64,000 nucleotides of DNA from Massilia sp. IC2-477 (GTDB lineage Bacteria > Pseudomonadota > Gammaproteobacteria > Burkholderiales > Burkholderiaceae_D). The DNA is taken from assembly GCF_020707265.1 (NCBI RefSeq), contig NZ_JAJFEQ010000006.1:186001-250000 (forward strand), in the 5' to 3' direction. The notes under the pieces are model-generated. The model was not told the DNA's origin and did no database searches. It worked only from the letters and a program-made list of their open reading frames with translations. The translations under genes and the position numbers were made by a program. Positions 55,358-64,000 of the stretch are shown piece after piece. Position 1 is the first letter of the stretch. Each line of letters starts with the position of its first letter.

Positions 55358-56659
55358 TCACTGCGCCGGCGTCACGCGCCAGATGACATTGCCGACATCG
55401 TCCGCCACCAGGATGGCCCCAGCCTTGTCCACCGCCACGCCCACCGGCCGCCCGAGCGCCTCGCCCTTGTTATTCACGAAGCCGCCCAGGATCTCGATTG
55501 GCTTGCCGTCTGGCTGGCCGGCCTTGAACGGCACGTAGACGACCTTATAGCCCGACAGGGGCTTGCGGTTCCAGGAGCCGTGCTGGCCGATGATGGCGCC
55601 GCCCGCGAACCGGGGCAGCAGCGCGCCCGTATAAAAGGCCAGGCCCAGCGCCGCCACGTGCGCGCCGAGGGCGTAGTCGGGCACGATCGCCCTGGCGACC
55701 AGGTCGGGGCGCGGCGGCTTGACGCGCTCGTCCACATGCCTGCCGTAGTAGCTGTAAGGCCAGCCGTAGAAGCCGCCCTCCTTTACCGACGTGAGATAGT
55801 CCGGCACCAGGTCGCTGCCCAGTTCGTCGCGTTCGTTCACCACGGTCCACAGCATGCCGGTCTCCGGATTCCATGCCATGCCGTTCGGGTTGCGCAGGCC
55901 GGAAGCGAAAAGGCGGGTCCGTCCGCTGGCAATGTCGACCTCGAGGATGGCGGCGCGGTCGACCTCCTTGTCGATGCCGTTCTCGGCGACGTTGCTGTTC
56001 GAGCCTGACGTGGCGTACAGCCGGCGGCCGTCCGGGCTGGCGATGATGTTCTTGGTCCAGTGGTGGTTCAAGGGCCCTGCCGGCAGCGGCGCCACCGGCT
56101 GTCCACTGGCCGTGATCGCGGTATCGCCGCCACGATAGGGGAAGCGCAGGATGCCGTCGGTATTGGCCACGTACAGCATGTCGTCCACCAGGGCCATGCC
56201 GAAGGGCGAATTCAGCCCCTTGAGGAAGACCGACTTCGTTTCGGCCACGCCGTCGCCGTCGGCATCGCGCAGCAGCGTGATGCGGTTCGCGCTCGGCACG
56301 GCGGCGCCGGCCCTGGCCATCACCTTGCCCATCACGTAGCCGCGGATCCCCTTCTTGTCCTCGGGACGCTCGGGGGCATTGGTCTCGGCCACCAGCACGT
56401 CGCCGTTGGGCAGCACCAGCAGCCAGCGTGGGTGATCGAGCCCGTCGGCAAAGGCTTTCACCGCGAGGCCGCTTGCTGCGCTTGGCGCGCCGCCGGACGG
56501 CCAGCCCCTGGCGGGAGCAATGTCGACGGTGGGAATGATGCGTTTGACCGGGGACGCGAGGACCGGCGCGGGTCCGACGTCGGCGCCTGGCAACAGGGTG
56601 GAACGATCGCCGCAGGCGGCCAGCAGCAACAGCACGGCTCCGAGCGGATAAGGGCGCAT
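55358..56659 (-). CDS. PQQ-type sugar dehydrogenase (sorbosone dehydrogenase-like lipoprotein)
   Basis: 433 residues from ATG 56659 with AGGAGAAG before it; the lipobox LLAAC is at residue 19. A six-bladed propeller shows [17 protein letters not shown], then blade repeats of the [12 protein letters not shown] and [10 protein letters not shown] kind. Members of the L-sorbosone/soluble glucose dehydrogenase family use PQQ and oxidise sugars or aldehydes in the periplasm. Convergent with the oxidase genes. Substrate unknown. Confidence 0.88.
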   Translation of the reverse strand: MRPYPLGAVLLLLAACGDRSTLLPGADVGPAPVLASPVKRIIPTVDIAPARGWPSGGAPSAASGLAVKAFADGLDHPRWLLVLPNGDVLVAETNAPERPEDKKGIRGYVMGKVMARAGAAVPSANRITLLRDADGDGVAETKSVFLKGLNSPFGMALVDDMLYVANTDGILRFPYRGGDTAITASGQPVAPLPAGPLNHHWTKNIIASPDGRRLYATSGSNSNVAENGIDKEVDRAAILEVDIASGRTRLFASGLRNPNGMAWNPETGMLWTVVNERDELGSDLVPDYLTSVKEGGFYGWPYSYYGRHVDERVKPPRPDLVARAIVPDYALGAHVAALGLAFYTGALLPRFAGGAIIGQHGSWNRKPLSGYKVVYVPFKAGQPDGKPIEILGGFVNNKGEALGRPVGVAVDKAGAILVADDVGNVIWRVTPAQ

Positions 56660-56753
56660 GGTCTTCTCCTGTGGGCGAGCGGCGTCCGCGTTGCCAGATG
56701 CTAGCCAATCCGCGCATTGCGTGCCGCCCGTTAGCGCAGCGAAGACCCGGGCC

Positions 56754-58037
56754 TCAAGAAGGCGCCGCCAATGCCTCGTCCACGCCGGCAACTTCCGCAC
56801 GGCGCTCGCGCCGGCGCCGCAGCACGAAGCCGACCAGCCCGGGCAGCTGCACCGCCACCAGCACGGCGAACGCGGCGCGGTAGGCGATCGCCGGCGCATG
56901 GCCGCCCGCATCCGGTGTCCACAGCCCGACCAGCAGGCCGAAGCCCGCCTGCACCACGAAGGCGCCGATGAAGATCAGGAGGTTCAGGCAGGTGGCCGCG
57001 CGCCCGGTCAATTCGCGCGGCATCGACTGGGCGATGATGGCGTACTCGATGCCCGTGATCGTCCCCACCAGCGTGAACAGCACCGACAGCAGCTGGAAGC
57101 TCGGTTGGTAGTTGACGATGAAGGCCGCCTGCACCAGCAGGAAGACGCCGATGCCGGCCGCCGCCACGTCGAGCGGATCGATACCGCGCCGCCCTGCCCA
57201 TTCGGTGATCGTGCCCACCGCGATGGCGCCGAAGATCACCGCGGCCATGCCCATGTAGAGCAGGTAGGCCACCGCATCGTCCGGGAAGCGCGCGACGTCG
57301 GTCAGCCAACGCCCAATCCACAGGCCCTGGATGCCGAAGAACACCGCATGCGGGATCAGCACCAGCGACGCCGTGGTGCGAAACACCGGCGCCCGGAACA
57401 CCCCGCGCAGGGCTTCGCCGAGCGGGCCGCGCCTGGGCGTCGCCGCGGTATCGCGCGGGTAGAGCAGCGCGATCAGGAGTCCGGAACAGGCGGTGAGCCC
57501 GGCCAGGATCGCGAACAGGCCGCGCCAGTCGGTGTACTCGAGCGCCAGGCGCACCGGCATGGTGGCGGTGGCCGCCCCCAGCCCGCCAACGGCGATCAGG
57601 TAGCCGTGCACCGAAGGCAGCTTGCTGGGCGCGATCCAGGTGGACACCGCTTTCACCGCCGCCATGAAGCAGCCGCCTAGGCCGAATCCCATGACGGCGC
57701 GCGCCACCAGCAGCTGGGGGAAGCCGGTCCCGCGCGAAAACAGCAGGGCGCCGAGCGCGCCGACCAGCATCATTGCCAGCTGCACCCGGCGCGGTCCCCA
57801 GCGGTCGAGGGCGATCCCGACCGGCAGCTGGACAAGGGCGAAGGCAAAGAAGAAGGCGCTGGTGAGCAGCCCCAGTTCCCCCGGCGTGAGCGCGAGCGCG
57901 CCGACCAGGTGCGAGGCCAGTACCGCGTTCGCATTGCGCAGCAGCGAGGACAGGTAGTGTCCCAGCGCGAAGGGCAGGAACACGTAGAAAAAAACCGCCA
58001 CGCCGGTCAGGCGTGGCGAAGTGGCGGGCGCCTGCAT
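56754..58037 (-). CDS. MFS transporter
   Basis: 427 residues with twelve helices. The loop 2-3 motif is [10 protein letters not shown] and the TM5 region [14 protein letters not shown]. No strong ribosome site lies before ATG 58037; the frame runs open into the end of kamA. The family has several subgroups, and the solute is unknown. It follows the kamA gene by 31 bases, so they may be cotranscribed. Confidence 0.87.
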   Translation of the reverse strand: MQAPATSPRLTGVAVFFYVFLPFALGHYLSSLLRNANAVLASHLVGALALTPGELGLLTSAFFFAFALVQLPVGIALDRWGPRRVQLAMMLVGALGALLFSRGTGFPQLLVARAVMGFGLGGCFMAAVKAVSTWIAPSKLPSVHGYLIAVGGLGAATATMPVRLALEYTDWRGLFAILAGLTACSGLLIALLYPRDTAATPRRGPLGEALRGVFRAPVFRTTASLVLIPHAVFFGIQGLWIGRWLTDVARFPDDAVAYLLYMGMAAVIFGAIAVGTITEWAGRRGIDPLDVAAAGIGVFLLVQAAFIVNYQPSFQLLSVLFTLVGTITGIEYAIIAQSMPRELTGRAATCLNLLIFIGAFVVQAGFGLLVGLWTPDAGGHAPAIAYRAAFAVLVAVQLPGLVGFVLRRRRERRAEVAGVDEALAAPS

Positions 58038-58068
58038 AGGAGGGGAAAAAGCGGTCCGCAGTGCCGGC

Positions 58069-59475
58069 TCAGGCAGCGTCCTGGGCGGCGCCCTCGCCTT
58101 CACCGTGCAGCTGGCCGGCCGGCACCAGCGGGATGACGCGTCCGCCGGGTCCCTTGAGCGGGCCGCCGCTCTCCTGCTCGAAGAAGAACTTGTCGCGCCC
58201 GAAGGCGGGCTTCAGGTGGTCGAGCCAGGTGGCGTCCGGATCGTACCTGGCGAAGAAGGGACGGCGCACCCATTCGGGATTCCTCGCCTGCAGGAACTGC
58301 AGCGCGAACAGCTTCTCGCCGTTGATCGTGACCACGCCGTCGATCACCACCTTGCCCGGGAACGCGCTCATCGAAGGACCGCGTACGGTGCGCGACAGGC
58401 CCGACACCATCGAATAGGCTTCCTGGAAGATCTGGTGGGCGCGCGCCAGCGGCAGCGAGAAGTAGTCGCGCGGGCCGGTGTCGCGCTCGACGAACATGTA
58501 GTACGGGATGGCGCCCAAGCGCACGCCCGTGGTCCACAGCTCGGCCCAGCTCTTCGGGTCTTCGTTGATGTGGCGGATCAGCGGCCCCTGCATGCGCAGC
58601 GTGGCGCCGGTGCCGACGATGCGCTTGACCGCCTGCTGCGCGATCGGATGACGCAGCTCGACCGCATGGTTGTAGTGGCCCATGATGGCCAGGTTCTTCC
58701 CGGACCGGACGACTTTCTCGAACAGGCGCAGCAGGTCGTCGCTGTCCTTGTCCGACACGAAGCGTTGCGGCCAATAGGCCACCGACTTGGTGCCGATGCG
58801 GATGTTCTGGATGTGGGCCAGGTTCGGCTCGAGCAGCGGCTCGATGAATTCGGCCAGCGAACGGGTGTTCATGATCATCGGGTCGCCGCCGGTGATCAGG
58901 ACGTCGGTGACGTCGGTGTGGCTCTCCAGGTAGGACACCAGTTCGCCGCACTCGCGCGCATCGAACTTCATGTCGTCCATGCCGACGAACTGCGGCCAGC
59001 GGAAGCAGAAGGTGCAGTAAGCGTGGCAGGTCTGGCCCGAGCTCGGGAAGAACAGCACGGTTTCCTTGTACTTGTGCTGCAGGCCCTTGAGCGGCGCATC
59101 GTTCACGCGCGGGACGTTGTGCGTCATCTGGCCAGCCGGGTGCGGGTTCATGCGCATCCGGATGCCGTGCACCAGCTTCGCGATCGCCGCCTCGTCCTTC
59201 TTGTACAGCACCAGGTCGCGCAGCTGCTCGTACTCGCTGGCGGGCAGCATGTCGCGGTGCGGAAAGGTGAGACGGTAGATCGGATCGTCCGGCACCTTGT
59301 CCCAGTCGATCAGCTCCTCCAGCACATAGGCATTGACCCGGAACGGCAGCACATGGGAAACCACTTGCACCGCTTCCTGCAACTCCGGCGTCAGCCATTG
59401 CCACTGGCGCGCCAGGTGGATGCTCTGCCGGGTATAGGGCTTGAACTTGGAGGGCGTCGATTCGGTCATGATCAC
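58069..59475 (-). CDS. kamA: Lysine 2,3-aminomutase (radical SAM, KamA family)
   Basis: About 468 residues. GTG 59475 is chosen because GGAGA is six bases before it; ATG 59469 is two codons later. From ATG numbering the [4Fe-4S] cluster Cys are C148, C152 and C155 in CHAYCTFC. Further signs are LITGGDPMI and the PLP Lys in SAFPGKVVIDG. The length is that of KamA, not of the 340-residue EpmB that modifies EF-P. KamA makes beta-lysine, commonly for osmoprotection through AblB, which is not seen here. Followed by an MFS gene. Confidence 0.92.
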   Translation of the reverse strand: MIMTESTPSKFKPYTRQSIHLARQWQWLTPELQEAVQVVSHVLPFRVNAYVLEELIDWDKVPDDPIYRLTFPHRDMLPASEYEQLRDLVLYKKDEAAIAKLVHGIRMRMNPHPAGQMTHNVPRVNDAPLKGLQHKYKETVLFFPSSGQTCHAYCTFCFRWPQFVGMDDMKFDARECGELVSYLESHTDVTDVLITGGDPMIMNTRSLAEFIEPLLEPNLAHIQNIRIGTKSVAYWPQRFVSDKDSDDLLRLFEKVVRSGKNLAIMGHYNHAVELRHPIAQQAVKRIVGTGATLRMQGPLIRHINEDPKSWAELWTTGVRLGAIPYYMFVERDTGPRDYFSLPLARAHQIFQEAYSMVSGLSRTVRGPSMSAFPGKVVIDGVVTINGEKLFALQFLQARNPEWVRRPFFARYDPDATWLDHLKPAFGRDKFFFEQESGGPLKGPGGRVIPLVPAGQLHGEGEGAAQDAA

Positions 59476-59664
59476 GGGAGTTCTCCAGGAAACGAAAGAT
59501 GGGGATACCGGCGAGGACAAACTTGCATATGCAACGTTGCCGGGAAGAATTCATCTTACGTTCCGGAAATTCCGGAGAATTGCCGTCAATCAATCAGAAT
59601 GGTCCGATAGCGGGAGCTAGCACAAGGGAAGCGCAGAACGGGACAATTGCCGGTCACGGCTGCC

Positions 59665-61644
59665 CTACTTCGCCGTACGCCTGCGCATCCACTCGGCAAA
59701 ATGCCTGCCGACCAGCAGGTCGCCCTCGTAACTCAGGTGATTGTCGTCGCGGTACATCAGGCGCCCGTCGACCATGGCGTGGCAGCGCTCCTTGTCGCAC
59801 ACGGCCTGCGCCGCATCGAACCAGAAGAACTGCTGCGGGAATTCGCGGCTGAAGTCGTCCAGGATGCCGAGCTGGTGTTCGACCTGCTCTTCCCAGTCGG
59901 CGCGCGGGATCGCGCACGGCACCCGGGTCGCCGACGATGCCACCCCGGCACGCTTGATGCACGAACGCGGATCGAAGCCCATTTTCGGCACGTCGCTCAT
60001 GAAGATCACCTGCTTGCCGGCCGCGGTGAAGCGGCGGAAGGTCTCGCGCGCCGCCTCCAGCACGAAGCGCTGGTGCGGATGCCGCCACAGGCGCAGGTGG
60101 GTCGAGAACACCACGGTTTTTACCGAGGGCATGGCGAGCGCAAGGTCGAGCATTGGCCCAGTCGCCTCCTGGTAGGGGTCGCCCCGGGTGGGGATGCCCC
60201 AGTAAGGATGGCGGGTCGACAGCAGCAGCAGGTTTTCGCCCACGCTGCTGTAGTACTTCTTCAGGCCGGCCACCACGTGGAAAGCGTGGCTGTCGCCGAC
60301 CAGCACCACGGTCGGATCCCGGTCCGGGTCGGCCAGCTGGCAGTACTCGTAGTCGGTGTCGAAACCAAAGCGCTTGCGGCAGGCCGCGGCGCTGGCGCGG
60401 TCCTCGACCACCACCAGCGCCTTGTGGTTGGCGATGTTGTCCTGGATCGGCCGGCGCGCCGGCAGTCCTTCGTTCAGGTAGATATAGGCGCCGCTGCCGG
60501 CGCATGCCAGCATCAGCGCACACAGCGCGGCGACGCGGCCCCAGGCGCCGCCCTTGCCTCCGTCGGCGCGCAGCGGACGCTCCACCACGCGCCAGGTCAG
60601 CCAGGCCAGCAGCAGCGCGAGCAGCACCAGGCCGGCGCGGATCTGCAGCGCGGGTTCGCGCGACTCGATGATCTGGGCAAAGGAGAGCAGCGGCCAGTGC
60701 CACAGGTAGAGCGGATAGCTGATCAGGCCGATGCCGACCAGCACGCGGTTCGACAGCACCACGCGGTTGAACCAGGCCTGCGGCCCGGCGCCGATCAGGC
60801 ACAACGCGCCCGCCGCCGGCAGCAGCGCCAGCCAGCCGGGGAAGGGGCGCTCGCGCGTGACCAGCGCCAGCCCGGCGGCCAGCAGGGCAAGCCCAAGCCA
60901 GGCCAGCAGGTTCGGCCACGCCCCCGGCCACAGCGGATGGCGCCCGGCGCCCGGCGGGCGCATCTGCAGGCAGGCCAGGCTCGCGCCCAGCAGCAGTTCC
61001 CAGGCGCGGCTGGCCGGCGAATAGAAGGTGGCGCTGGGGTACTGCGCAATGCCGCCGATGTTGACGATGAAGGAGGCCAGCGCCAGCACGGCGGCCAGCG
61101 ATAGCAGCTTGAGGCGCAGCCGCCAGCCCAGCAGCAGGACGACCGGCCACAGGATATAGAACTGTTCCTCGATGCCGAGCGACCACAGGTGCAGCAGCGG
61201 CTTGGTATGGGCGGCGGTATCGAAGTAGCCGACCTGGGCCCAGTAGAAGAAGTTGGCGGCAAAGCCGGCGCCGCCGACCACGTGCTTGCCGAGCTGCTCG
61301 TATTCGTCGGGGAACAGGGCGAACCAGCCGAAGGCCATGCAGCCCGCCAGCACCAGCAGCAGCGCCGGGAACAGGCGGCGCACCCGGCGCGCGTAGAAGG
61401 CGGCAAAGCTGAAATTGCCCCCGTCCAGCTCGCGCAGGAGGATGCTCGAGATCAGGAAGCCGGAGATGACGAAGAAGATGTCGACACCGATGAAGCCGCC
61501 CCTCAGCAGCGACGGAAAGGCGTGGAACAGCACCACCGCCAGCACGGCGAGCGCGCGCAGTCCATCGATGTCGCGGCGGTAGGCCAGGTGGGGCGATGCC
61601 TGTGCCGACGGATCACCAAGGGAAACCGGTTTTTCTATCTTCAT
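59665..61644 (-). CDS. Membrane acyltransferase (OafA-like) with SGNH domain
   Basis: 659 residues. N-terminal acyltransferase-3 domain with ten helices: YRRDIDGLRALAVLAVVLFH carries the conserved Arg and His, and FVISGFLIS is typical. A periplasmic SGNH hydrolase domain follows from about 400, with VGDSHAFH (block I Ser) and RDDNHLSYEG (Asp-x-x-His). It O-acetylates a surface glycan such as O antigen or peptidoglycan. It is a single gene, not in a polysaccharide cluster. Confidence 0.93.
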   Translation of the reverse strand: MKIEKPVSLGDPSAQASPHLAYRRDIDGLRALAVLAVVLFHAFPSLLRGGFIGVDIFFVISGFLISSILLRELDGGNFSFAAFYARRVRRLFPALLLVLAGCMAFGWFALFPDEYEQLGKHVVGGAGFAANFFYWAQVGYFDTAAHTKPLLHLWSLGIEEQFYILWPVVLLLGWRLRLKLLSLAAVLALASFIVNIGGIAQYPSATFYSPASRAWELLLGASLACLQMRPPGAGRHPLWPGAWPNLLAWLGLALLAAGLALVTRERPFPGWLALLPAAGALCLIGAGPQAWFNRVVLSNRVLVGIGLISYPLYLWHWPLLSFAQIIESREPALQIRAGLVLLALLLAWLTWRVVERPLRADGGKGGAWGRVAALCALMLACAGSGAYIYLNEGLPARRPIQDNIANHKALVVVEDRASAAACRKRFGFDTDYEYCQLADPDRDPTVVLVGDSHAFHVVAGLKKYYSSVGENLLLLSTRHPYWGIPTRGDPYQEATGPMLDLALAMPSVKTVVFSTHLRLWRHPHQRFVLEAARETFRRFTAAGKQVIFMSDVPKMGFDPRSCIKRAGVASSATRVPCAIPRADWEEQVEHQLGILDDFSREFPQQFFWFDAAQAVCDKERCHAMVDGRLMYRDDNHLSYEGDLLVGRHFAEWMRRRTAK

Positions 61645-61896
61645 GCCAGCTCATCAACAAAGCTGACAATTCTAAATGACCGGCTTGCTGCAAAACAAAG
61701 CTTTTGTTCAAAAACGTTCGGCACATGCGACGTGCATGCGTGTCCGAGTCAGGATCGACTGACGCCAACGCGCAACCTTCCTACGCTGCTGCGCAATGCG
61801 ATTGCGCCATCGCAATTAGCGCCCTCCCCACCCCGGTACATTTGCCAATGCACTTTAGCAATATTGGTCCCAGAACATTCCACTCGAGGAGTCAAC

Positions 61897-62346
61897 ATGA
61901 AACTGTTTGCCGCAGCCCTGTGCCTGGCCATCGCCGCCGCCCCCGCCCTCGCCAACGCCCCGACCGAGAAGGACGCCATCGCGATGGTCGAACGCGGGGT
62001 CGCCCTGGTCAAGGCCAAGGGCAAGGATGAGATGATGAAGCGCATCAACGCCAAGGACGCCGACTACGTCCAGGGCGAGCTCTACATGGACATCCGCGAC
62101 CTGAAGACCGGCATCGTGCTGGCCCATCCCTACAACCCCTCGATCGTCGGCAAGGACCTGACCGACGTGCCGGATGCGAACGGCAAGAAGTACCGCCGCG
62201 AGATCATCGAGCTGGCCGCCGCCAAGGGCAAGGGCTGGGTCGACTACCAGTACAAGAATCCGACCAGCGGCAAGATCGAGCCGAAGACCACCTTCATCCA
62301 GCGCGTCGACGACGTGGTGCTGGAAGTCGGCATCTACAAGAAGTAA
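61897..62346 (+). CDS. Secreted single-Cache (sCache_2) domain protein
   Basis: 149 residues from ATG 61897 with GAGGAG before it. A signal peptide ends at ALANAP (about 20). The rest is one small Cache domain: GELYMDIRDLKTGIVLAHPYNPSIVGKDL, given here as the LYMDI and LAHPYNP strands, and KGWVDYQYKNP. It has no membrane helix, so it is a soluble periplasmic binding protein. 27 bases before a chemoreceptor gene with which it probably works. Confidence 0.85.
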   Translation: MKLFAAALCLAIAAAPALANAPTEKDAIAMVERGVALVKAKGKDEMMKRINAKDADYVQGELYMDIRDLKTGIVLAHPYNPSIVGKDLTDVPDANGKKYRREIIELAAAKGKGWVDYQYKNPTSGKIEPKTTFIQRVDDVVLEVGIYKK

Positions 62347-62373
62347 ATCCCTTATTCCACGCCCGGAGTCAAC

Positions 62374-64000
62374 ATGCTGAACAAATTGCGGATCGGCCCG
62401 AAACTCCTGCTGGCCCCGGGCCTGGTGCTGGTGCTGCTGACCTTGTTGTCTGCGGCCGCCTATTACGGCATGGTGCGCCAGAACGCCTCGCTCGAGCACA
62501 TGGTGCAGGTGCGCGCCGCGCGCCTGCAGGCCGTGGCCGACGTGGCGGGCGAGGCGCGCTTTGCACATGCCAACATCTACCAGCTGCTGGCCTGGGTGAA
62601 CGGCAGCTTCGCCGCCAACCGCCTGGCCGCGCTGACCGCCGACATCCACAAGAAGCATGCCGGCATCAAGACCCGCCTGGACGAACTGTCCCGGCTGGCC
62701 GAGCCGAGCGAGCGCGCGCCGATCGAGAACTCGCTGGCGGCCCTGTCCAGCTACCGCAAGATGGTGAACGAAACCATCGAGCTGGCCCAAGTCGACCAGT
62801 CGATCGCCACCAACTCCATGCAGAAGGCCGAGAAGCAGTTCGTCGCCCTCGACACCGGCCTGCAGAACCTGGCGGCGCTGGAGAAGAAGCTGAGCGTGGA
62901 AGCCCACGCCGCCGCCAAGGCCGAATTCCGTTCGCTCGGGATCACCATGGCCGGCCTGGTGCTGCTGTCGATCGGGCTGTCGCTGGTGGTGACGATGCTG
63001 GTGAGGCGCGCCATGCTGACCGACATCCGCTCGATCGCCACCGTCGTCAACGAGCTGGCCGATGGCCGCCTGCGTCCTTCCGGCACGCCGGGCAGCGGGC
63101 GCGACGAAATCGCGGACACCTCGCGCGCGCTCGACCACAGCATCAAGCGCCTGACCGGCGCCCTGCACAGCATCCTCGGCGCGGTGCGCTCGATCGACAC
63201 CGCCTCGCAGGAAATCGCCAGCGGCAACCTCGACCTGTCGACCCGCACCGAGCTGCAGGCCGGCTCGCTCGAGCAGACCGCCAGCACGATGGAAGAACTG
63301 ACCACCGCGGTCAAGGAAAACGCCAACAACGCGCAGTTGGCGTCCACCCTCGCGGCCGAGGCGGCGCAGTTGGCCTCGAACGGCGGCCAGGCCGTGGGGC
63401 GCGCCGTAGCGACCATGGAATCGATCCAGGCCAGCTCGCGCAAGATCGTCGAGATCACCGGGGTCATCGACGGCATCTCGTTCCAGACCAACCTGCTGGC
63501 CCTGAACGCGGCGGTGGAAGCGGCGCGCGCCGGCGAGCAGGGACGCGGCTTTGCCGTGGTGGCGGCCGAAGTGCGCACGCTGGCGCAGCGCTCGGCGGCG
63601 GCGGCGCGCGAGATCAAGGGCCTGATCGCGGACTCGGTCAAGATCATCGAGGACGGCAGCGCCTCGGTGAGCGAGGCCGGCGCCAGCATGGGCGACATCG
63701 TCGCCTCGGTACGCCAGGTGAACGACATCATCGGCCGCATCAGCATCGCCAGCACCGAGCAGGCCAACGGCATCGCCGAAGTGAACCAGGCGGTGGGACA
63801 GATGGACGGCATGACCCAGCAGAACGCGGCCCTGGTGGAACAGGCGGCGGCGGCGGCCGAAAGCCTGCACGAGCAGACCGTCAACCTGGCCAGGGCCGTG
63901 TCGATCTTCAAGCTGGAAGGCGAGGAGATTCCGGCGATCGAGCAGGAACAGGCGGCGCCGGAAGAAGACGGCGAGGATGCGGGCTTCCACGGCCTGCAGG
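62374..64000 (+). CDS. Methyl-accepting chemotaxis protein (3' end missing)
   Basis: At least 542 residues; the frame is open to the window edge. TM1 is about 7-30 and TM2 about 190-212, with a periplasmic helical bundle in between. A HAMP region follows. The signalling domain shows the hairpin tip [20 protein letters not shown], and [20 protein letters not shown]. Methylation helices have the usual Q/E pairs. CCGGAG precedes ATG 62374. It probably sends a signal from the Cache protein to CheA. Confidence 0.95.
   Translation, partial: MLNKLRIGPKLLLAPGLVLVLLTLLSAAAYYGMVRQNASLEHMVQVRAARLQAVADVAGEARFAHANIYQLLAWVNGSFAANRLAALTADIHKKHAGIKTRLDELSRLAEPSERAPIENSLAALSSYRKMVNETIELAQVDQSIATNSMQKAEKQFVALDTGLQNLAALEKKLSVEAHAAAKAEFRSLGITMAGLVLLSIGLSLVVTMLVRRAMLTDIRSIATVVNELADGRLRPSGTPGSGRDEIADTSRALDHSIKRLTGALHSILGAVRSIDTASQEIASGNLDLSTRTELQAGSLEQTASTMEELTTAVKENANNAQLASTLAAEAAQLASNGGQAVGRAVATMESIQASSRKIVEITGVIDGISFQTNLLALNAAVEAARAGEQGRGFAVVAAEVRTLAQRSAAAAREIKGLIADSVKIIEDGSASVSEAGASMGDIVASVRQVNDIIGRISIASTEQANGIAEVNQAVGQMDGMTQQNAALVEQAAAAAESLHEQTVNLARAVSIFKLEGEEIPAIEQEQAAPEEDGEDAGFHGLQ

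Noticed and set aside
61855..63990. 711-codon minus-strand frame opposite the Cache protein and chemoreceptor
   Set aside because: Antisense shadow with His/Arg-rich product and no motif.

Overview
The window is GC-rich chromosomal DNA from a betaproteobacterium. Gene content and protein style (alginate lyases with a TonB receptor, a full paa cluster, a caa3-type oxidase locus, Burkholderiales-like ParC/ParE and DarP) suggest Oxalobacteraceae, most likely Massilia or a close relative. That assignment is inference; no rRNA gene is present to settle it. I see no tRNA, rRNA, CRISPR array, prophage or insertion sequence.

1-12.1 kb is an alginate-utilisation locus, entirely on the minus strand. 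In transcription order it holds a secreted PL7-type alginate lyase, a TonB-dependent receptor, then a LacI-type regulator, an SDR reductase (probable DEH reductase), 2-keto-3-deoxygluconate kinase, an MFS transporter of the hexuronate type, a two-domain PL6 lyase and a PL17 lyase that leaves the window at base 1. Alginate would be cut outside or in the periplasm, taken up, finished to DEH, reduced to KDG and phosphorylated to KDPG. The last three genes overlap at their stop and start codons. A repeated CGATTTA motif, including a pair spaced exactly 13 bp apart, lies in front of both transcription units and is the best candidate operator for the LacI protein.

12.2-28.5 kb is mixed: a small unknown gene behind a near-perfect Fur box, a class I glutamine amidotransferase (C26) with a LexA-like box upstream, a protein with two degenerate receiver domains, parE-parC, an Ala/Lys-rich secreted protein, an M64 peptidase, a secreted cyanophycinase, a GNAT enzyme, an NTF2-like secreted protein, argH, rsgA, a HAD phosphatase, a KTSC-like small protein and a cupin.

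28.5-41.6 kb is a phenylacetate degradation cluster, paaABCDE-G-H-I-K-J-Y-Z on the minus strand with paaX divergent. No paaF is present.

41.6-50.2 kb holds an M14 carboxypeptidase with an overlapping small gene, DUF1801, pmbA/tldE, darP, mog, a carboxylesterase, a class III aminotransferase, a carboxymuconolactone decarboxylase family protein and an FAH-family protein.

50.2-56.7 kb is a divergent respiratory locus: two cytochromes c on the minus strand, then a cytochrome c lipoprotein, a cytochrome-c-fused oxidase subunit II, a fused subunit I-III and a small membrane protein on the plus strand, followed by a PQQ-type sugar dehydrogenase. 56.7-64 kb carries an MFS transporter, a KamA-type lysine 2,3-aminomutase, an OafA-like acyltransferase with SGNH domain, a secreted single-Cache protein and a chemoreceptor that runs off the right edge.

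Two families of dispersed intergenic hairpin repeats occur (near 19.2, 25.5 and 39.6 kb; and near 30.7, 36.8 and 47.2 kb).
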